Positions 12,548 to 15,817 of a stretch of 15,817 bases of DNA are shown piece after piece (within the stretch, counting starts at the first letter, position 1; the number at the start of each line of letters is the position of its first letter). The DNA comes from Methanomassiliicoccus sp. UBA386 (lineage in GTDB: Archaea > Thermoplasmatota > Thermoplasmata > Methanomassiliicoccales > Methanomassiliicoccaceae): NCBI GenBank assembly GCA_002498285.1, contig DAGU01000003.1:9831-25647 (forward strand), read 5' to 3'. The position numbers and the translations under genes were made by a program. Below the pieces are notes generated by a model that did not search any database, was not told the origin of the DNA, and saw only the letters and a list, made by a program, of their open reading frames with translations.

Positions 12548-15500
12548 TTAGCTCTTCCCGATGACCTCCCCGGTGTGGACCAGCTGCCCCGATGCGACGA
12601 GTCCTTCCACGGCCTCGAAGATCCTCCGGCGTGCCTCGGGGGAGGATCGCTTGTATCCGTATAGGGCGGTCGTCTTGGACACTAGCCCTTTCTCGTCTAA
12701 GGACTCCTCGCCGAGCAGGCTCAGGATGGCTGCCTGGAGCTCCTCTATGCACACGTACCACAGCTCACGCCGTTCTCCGACGGCCGAGCTGCGCACCACT
12801 GCCTTGTCCATCCCGCATGGCCACAAGAAGTTGTTGTTCCTGACGATGCGGCCCTGCTTGGCCAGACGCTCGATGGCGCTCGCTTCCCCGTCCTGTCCGG
12901 CTCCCTTCCGGATGCCGGCGACCTTGTGCAGCTCGCGGATACGCTCATGCACGACCAGCGGATGGACCGGGCCCTCCGCGGCGACCACTGCCTCTATGGC
13001 ATCGGCCAGCGCCTCGTCTGGCTCGGCTCGTAGCCTGGCGGTCAGCCCGGGATGGGCGTTCCAATCCACCCGGCTGTAGGGCACCATCGCGGCGACGGCC
13101 CTGGTGGCGGGAACGGGGGTGGCCAGGGAGGATGCCATGACATCTCCGGAACGTTCATCGGTCTCGACGGCCCCCGTCATGCCATGGACTATGTCCCCGA
13201 CCTCGGGAGCCACCGGAACCATGTCCTCGATGGCCTCCTGCATCTCCGAAGCATCCTTGGCCGCGCGGACGATCCGCTCGATCTCCCCCTCTGGGTCTCT
13301 GACCCAGTCCGAGGACCAGGTGCGGTGGACGGTCCAGCCTAGCTTGGCCAGCATCTCCTGGCGGAGACGCTCCCGGTCCCTGGCCGTAGGTCCGGAGCGA
13401 TAGGACGGTCCGTCCGTCTCCACAGCCAGGGCCATCTTGCCGTCGGACTCGACCGCCAGGTCGATGCGGTACCCGGAGCACCCCCAACGGGGGAGGACCT
13501 TCAGCCCACTGCTCTCGAGCGCTTCCACCATGACCCTCTCCAGCGATGATCCCTTGCCCTCCGGCTCGGCGGACAGCGCGTCCCTGGCCCCTCTGGCCAT
13601 CGCGTACTCCATGAACTGCCTGAGCAGCCTGGAGCCGGCTGAGGTGGGTTGGAGGTCCTGGGGAAGTATGGACGACACCACGGTGAGGGACTTGCGCGCC
13701 CTCGTCACCGCCACGTTCAGGCGGCGCTCCCCTCCCGCCCGGTTGAGCGGACCCAGGGACTGATGCATCTTGCCCTTGGCGTCCTTGCCATACCCAAGGC
13801 TGAACAGGATGACGTCCCGTTCGTCGCCCTGGATGCTCTCCAGGTTCTTGACGAAGAACTCCTCCTGAGCGCCTTCCCTGAAATGCCGGGACAGCTCCGG
13901 CCGCTCCCTTAGCCTCGATTCCAGCTCCTCCAGGATGGCCATCTGCTGGGCCTCGCTGAAGGCGACCACGCCCAGCGATAGCCCCGGGCGCTCGCGGAAG
14001 TGCTGCATTACCATGTCCGCGACCCTGGCCGCCTCTTGGGGATTCCTTCGGCTGGCGCCCCGGTCGTAGCAGCCTTCTGGGACATGCACAAAGCTGACCC
14101 CGCGCCCGTCAACACTCCTGGCCGAGGGGAAGGTGAACAGGCGGCCACCGTAGAAGTGGAGGTTGGAGAACGCGATCAGCGACTCGTCCTCGCTACGGTA
14201 GTGCCATCTCAGCATGCGCTGAGGGAGGCACGACGAGCACTCATCCAGGATGCTTTCCAGGTCAGGTATATCATCGTCCTCATCGTCGAGGGCCTCGCGG
14301 AAGAAGTCGGTCGGCGGGAGCTGCATCGCGTCACCGACGATGATGACCTGCCGCCCCCTCATGATGGACCCTATGGCATCCTCCGGTCTTATCTGGGAAG
14401 CCTCGTCGAAGATGACCAGGTCAAACCGTATGTGCGAGGGGTCGAGATACATGCTTACCGAGAGGGGGCTCATCAGCAGGCAAGGCTTCAGCTGCAGGAT
14501 GGCGTCCCCGGCCCGGGTGAACAGCTCGCGCAGGGGCCTCAGCCCCTTCTTGCGGTTGACCTCGTGCCGCAGCACCCACATGGAGGTCCCGAGCGCGGGG
14601 CTCGGATCGTTCATTAGCGACTCACGCCGCTTTTGCAGCAGGGCGCACAGGCGATCGGCCGCCACGTCGAGCTGCTGGCGGTCGAGGCGACGGAACCTCT
14701 CTACCGCTTCGGCGTGCTCCTCCCTGCTGAACTCTCGCAGCCTGGCGTCGGTGGCCATGAGGTGATCGTGCCACAGCGAATAGTAGCGCTTCCTCAAGGC
14801 GTCCCACAGCCCCTTGGAGGGCAGCTTGCCCTCCTCCGCCAGGGAGAGCAGCTCATGCAGGCCCTTCTGGGCGCAGTCCTTACGCAGGCGGTTGATGCTC
14901 ACCCATTCCTGCGCCCGGCCAATGGTGTCGAGATGTCTCTTGGCCCAGGGCCCGATCTCGTCCAGGCCCACATCGCACAGGGGCCTTCCGACCATCAGGG
15001 CGGTGAGGTCGAACATCGATGCGGCGGCGTCCAGGCGGCCTTCTGCCAGCGATGCCGTTATCTCCAGCTCTTTCAGCTCTGTGGCCGCTCTGTCCGCTCC
15101 GGCCCCGGCGGTCACCAGGCCCTCCAGGGCGGAGCAGGGAATGCCATATTGCTGACGGTAGGAATCGCACCAATCCAATACTCTTCCTACTTCGTCCCAG
15201 TCGGTGCTGCGGCCGAAGAAGTGCTCTCCCAGTGCGTTCGAGCACTCGTCCTCCAGGGCAGCGACCGAGGCCATCTGCCCCTTCACGGCGAGAGCGGCGG
15301 CCACGTCGGCGGCAGCCTCGTCGAGACGGAGCTTCTGCAGCGAGGTGCGGTGACCTCTCAGCAAGCGCATGTCTCGCCGGTAGGATGAGCGCAGCCATCT
15401 CAGCGGAGAGCGATAGACGGTGTCCATGCGCTGCCCGATCCCTTCCAGGTCTAGCGCCAGGATGCCCTCGTCGTAGCGGGCGCGCAGATCGTCCATCTCC

Positions 15501-15817
15501 TTGTCCAGCGCTCTGTACGCGCCCTTCATCTCGCCCATCAGGTCCCGCAGCGCCTGTGGGCCCCTTAACCAGTTGGCCGGGGGACGCGGCGCGGATATGG
15601 CCAGACGCAGGTGGGCAGCCAGAGCGGAAACTTCAGCAAGGGTGGCAGGTCCATCCATGCCGTAGCGCTCAGCCAGCGAGGGAGATCTTTGCAGAGTATC
15701 CGCGATGGCGTCGCGGCACGAGGTCAGGAGGCTTTCCAGCTCGGGCATTGCGCTCACCTTCCAGGAGTCCAGGGTGCAGTCTGCCCAGGGGTGCCGATGC
15801 CCCTCCATTAGGAGGGA
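12548..15817 (-). CDS. Very large superfamily I helicase with Vsr-like nuclease and DUF3320-like tail (5' truncated)
   Basis: 1,089 residues are visible and the frame is open to the right edge; residues below are counted from the ATG at 15808, which is probably internal. The first about 450 residues are helical with no domain I recognise. Helicase motifs follow: Walker B FDLVIFDEASQ (Glu469), motif III GDAMQLPPT (from 492), motif IV RWHYRSEDE (from 534), motif V LESIQGDERD (Gln660) and motif VI NVAVTRARK (from 698). A PD-(D/E)xK-type nuclease of the Vsr/DUF559 kind comes next: RIDLAV with Asp783, AVETDG with Glu797 and Asp799, then LGWTVHRTWSSDW. Residues about 900-1075 resemble DUF3320. Walker A is absent and must lie upstream, outside the window. 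Relatives are often linked to DNA modification or defence, but no partner gene is visible. Stop is TAA. Confidence 0.88.
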   Translation of the reverse strand, partial: SLLMEGHRHPWADCTLDSWKVSAMPELESLLTSCRDAIADTLQRSPSLAERYGMDGPATLAEVSALAAHLRLAISAPRPPANWLRGPQALRDLMGEMKGAYRALDKEMDDLRARYDEGILALDLEGIGQRMDTVYRSPLRWLRSSYRRDMRLLRGHRTSLQKLRLDEAAADVAAALAVKGQMASVAALEDECSNALGEHFFGRSTDWDEVGRVLDWCDSYRQQYGIPCSALEGLVTAGAGADRAATELKELEITASLAEGRLDAAASMFDLTALMVGRPLCDVGLDEIGPWAKRHLDTIGRAQEWVSINRLRKDCAQKGLHELLSLAEEGKLPSKGLWDALRKRYYSLWHDHLMATDARLREFSREEHAEAVERFRRLDRQQLDVAADRLCALLQKRRESLMNDPSPALGTSMWVLRHEVNRKKGLRPLRELFTRAGDAILQLKPCLLMSPLSVSMYLDPSHIRFDLVIFDEASQIRPEDAIGSIMRGRQVIIVGDAMQLPPTDFFREALDDEDDDIPDLESILDECSSCLPQRMLRWHYRSEDESLIAFSNLHFYGGRLFTFPSARSVDGRGVSFVHVPEGCYDRGASRRNPQEAARVADMVMQHFRERPGLSLGVVAFSEAQQMAILEELESRLRERPELSRHFREGAQEEFFVKNLESIQGDERDVILFSLGYGKDAKGKMHQSLGPLNRAGGERRLNVAVTRARKSLTVVSSILPQDLQPTSAGSRLLRQFMEYAMARGARDALSAEPEGKGSSLERVMVEALESSGLKVLPRWGCSGYRIDLAVESDGKMALAVETDGPSYRSGPTARDRERLRQEMLAKLGWTVHRTWSSDWVRDPEGEIERIVRAAKDASEMQEAIEDMVPVAPEVGDIVHGMTGAVETDERSGDVMASSLATPVPATRAVAAMVPYSRVDWNAHPGLTARLRAEPDEALADAIEAVVAAEGPVHPLVVHERIRELHKVAGIRKGAGQDGEASAIERLAKQGRIVRNNNFLWPCGMDKAVVRSSAVGERRELWYVCIEELQAAILSLLGEESLDEKGLVSKTTALYGYKRSSPEARRRIFEAVEGLVASGQLVHTGEVIGKS

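Noticed and set aside
12456..12761. N-terminal extension of eL18 into the helicase gene
   Set aside because: It would cross the operon's consensus TATA box and overlap a real gene; eL18 is about 120 residues in archaea.
15806..15808. ATG at 15808 as the true start of the helicase
   Set aside because: The frame stays open to the window edge, there is no Walker A downstream of this ATG, and related proteins are far longer, so the gene must begin outside the window.
1..15817. CRISPR array, insertion sequence or integrase
   Set aside because: No regularly spaced direct repeats, terminal inverted repeats or transposase/integrase motifs were seen on either strand.

Overview
The window is archaeal and most likely comes from a Thermoplasmatota methanogen of the Methanomassiliicoccales type. 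The evidence is the gene order eL18-uL13-uS9-Rpo10, consensus archaeal TATA boxes, strong GGTGATC-type ribosome binding sites, and a methylcobamide:CoM methyltransferase-like protein, in GC-rich DNA with strongly GC-ending codons. Of the 15 protein genes called, 11 stop at TGA, 3 at TAA and only 1 at TAG. That is compatible with, but does not prove, TAG depletion in a pyrrolysine-decoding lineage. The species assignment is inference.

Layout. 1-277: the C-terminal end of a CopB-like metal P-type ATPase. 338-2116 (-): a surface-anchored clan GH-A glycosidase with Ig-like and PKD-like domains. 2117-2575: no convincing gene, only coding-like scraps. 2576-3610 (-) and 3653-4231 (+): a UroD/MtaA-type methyltransferase and an O6-alkylguanine-DNA methyltransferase, divergent from one short AT-rich promoter region. 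4239-4721 (-): a GNAT-like acetyltransferase. 4897-5805 (-): an aldo/keto reductase. 5806-6619: about 800 bp without a clear gene, ending in an AT-rich regulatory island.

6620-10643 (+): a tightly packed four-gene surface operon. It encodes a small TasA/camelysin-like secreted protein with a SipW-class signal peptide, an archaeal Ser-His signal peptidase I, a secreted six-bladed kelch-like propeller protein, and a membrane-anchored multi-domain protein whose first ectodomain resembles the TasA/camelysin fold. The simplest reading is a self-contained extracellular fibre or adhesin: subunit, processing enzyme, tip or accessory protein, and cell anchor. This is the most interesting system in the window.

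10953-12455 (-): tRNA-Pro(GGG) with an encoded CCA, then (reading leftwards from the promoter near 12506) eL18, uL13, uS9 and Rpo10. 12548-15817 (-): the C-terminal two thirds or so of a very large superfamily I helicase with a Vsr-like nuclease domain and a DUF3320-like tail. It runs off the right edge, and its Walker A region lies outside the window.
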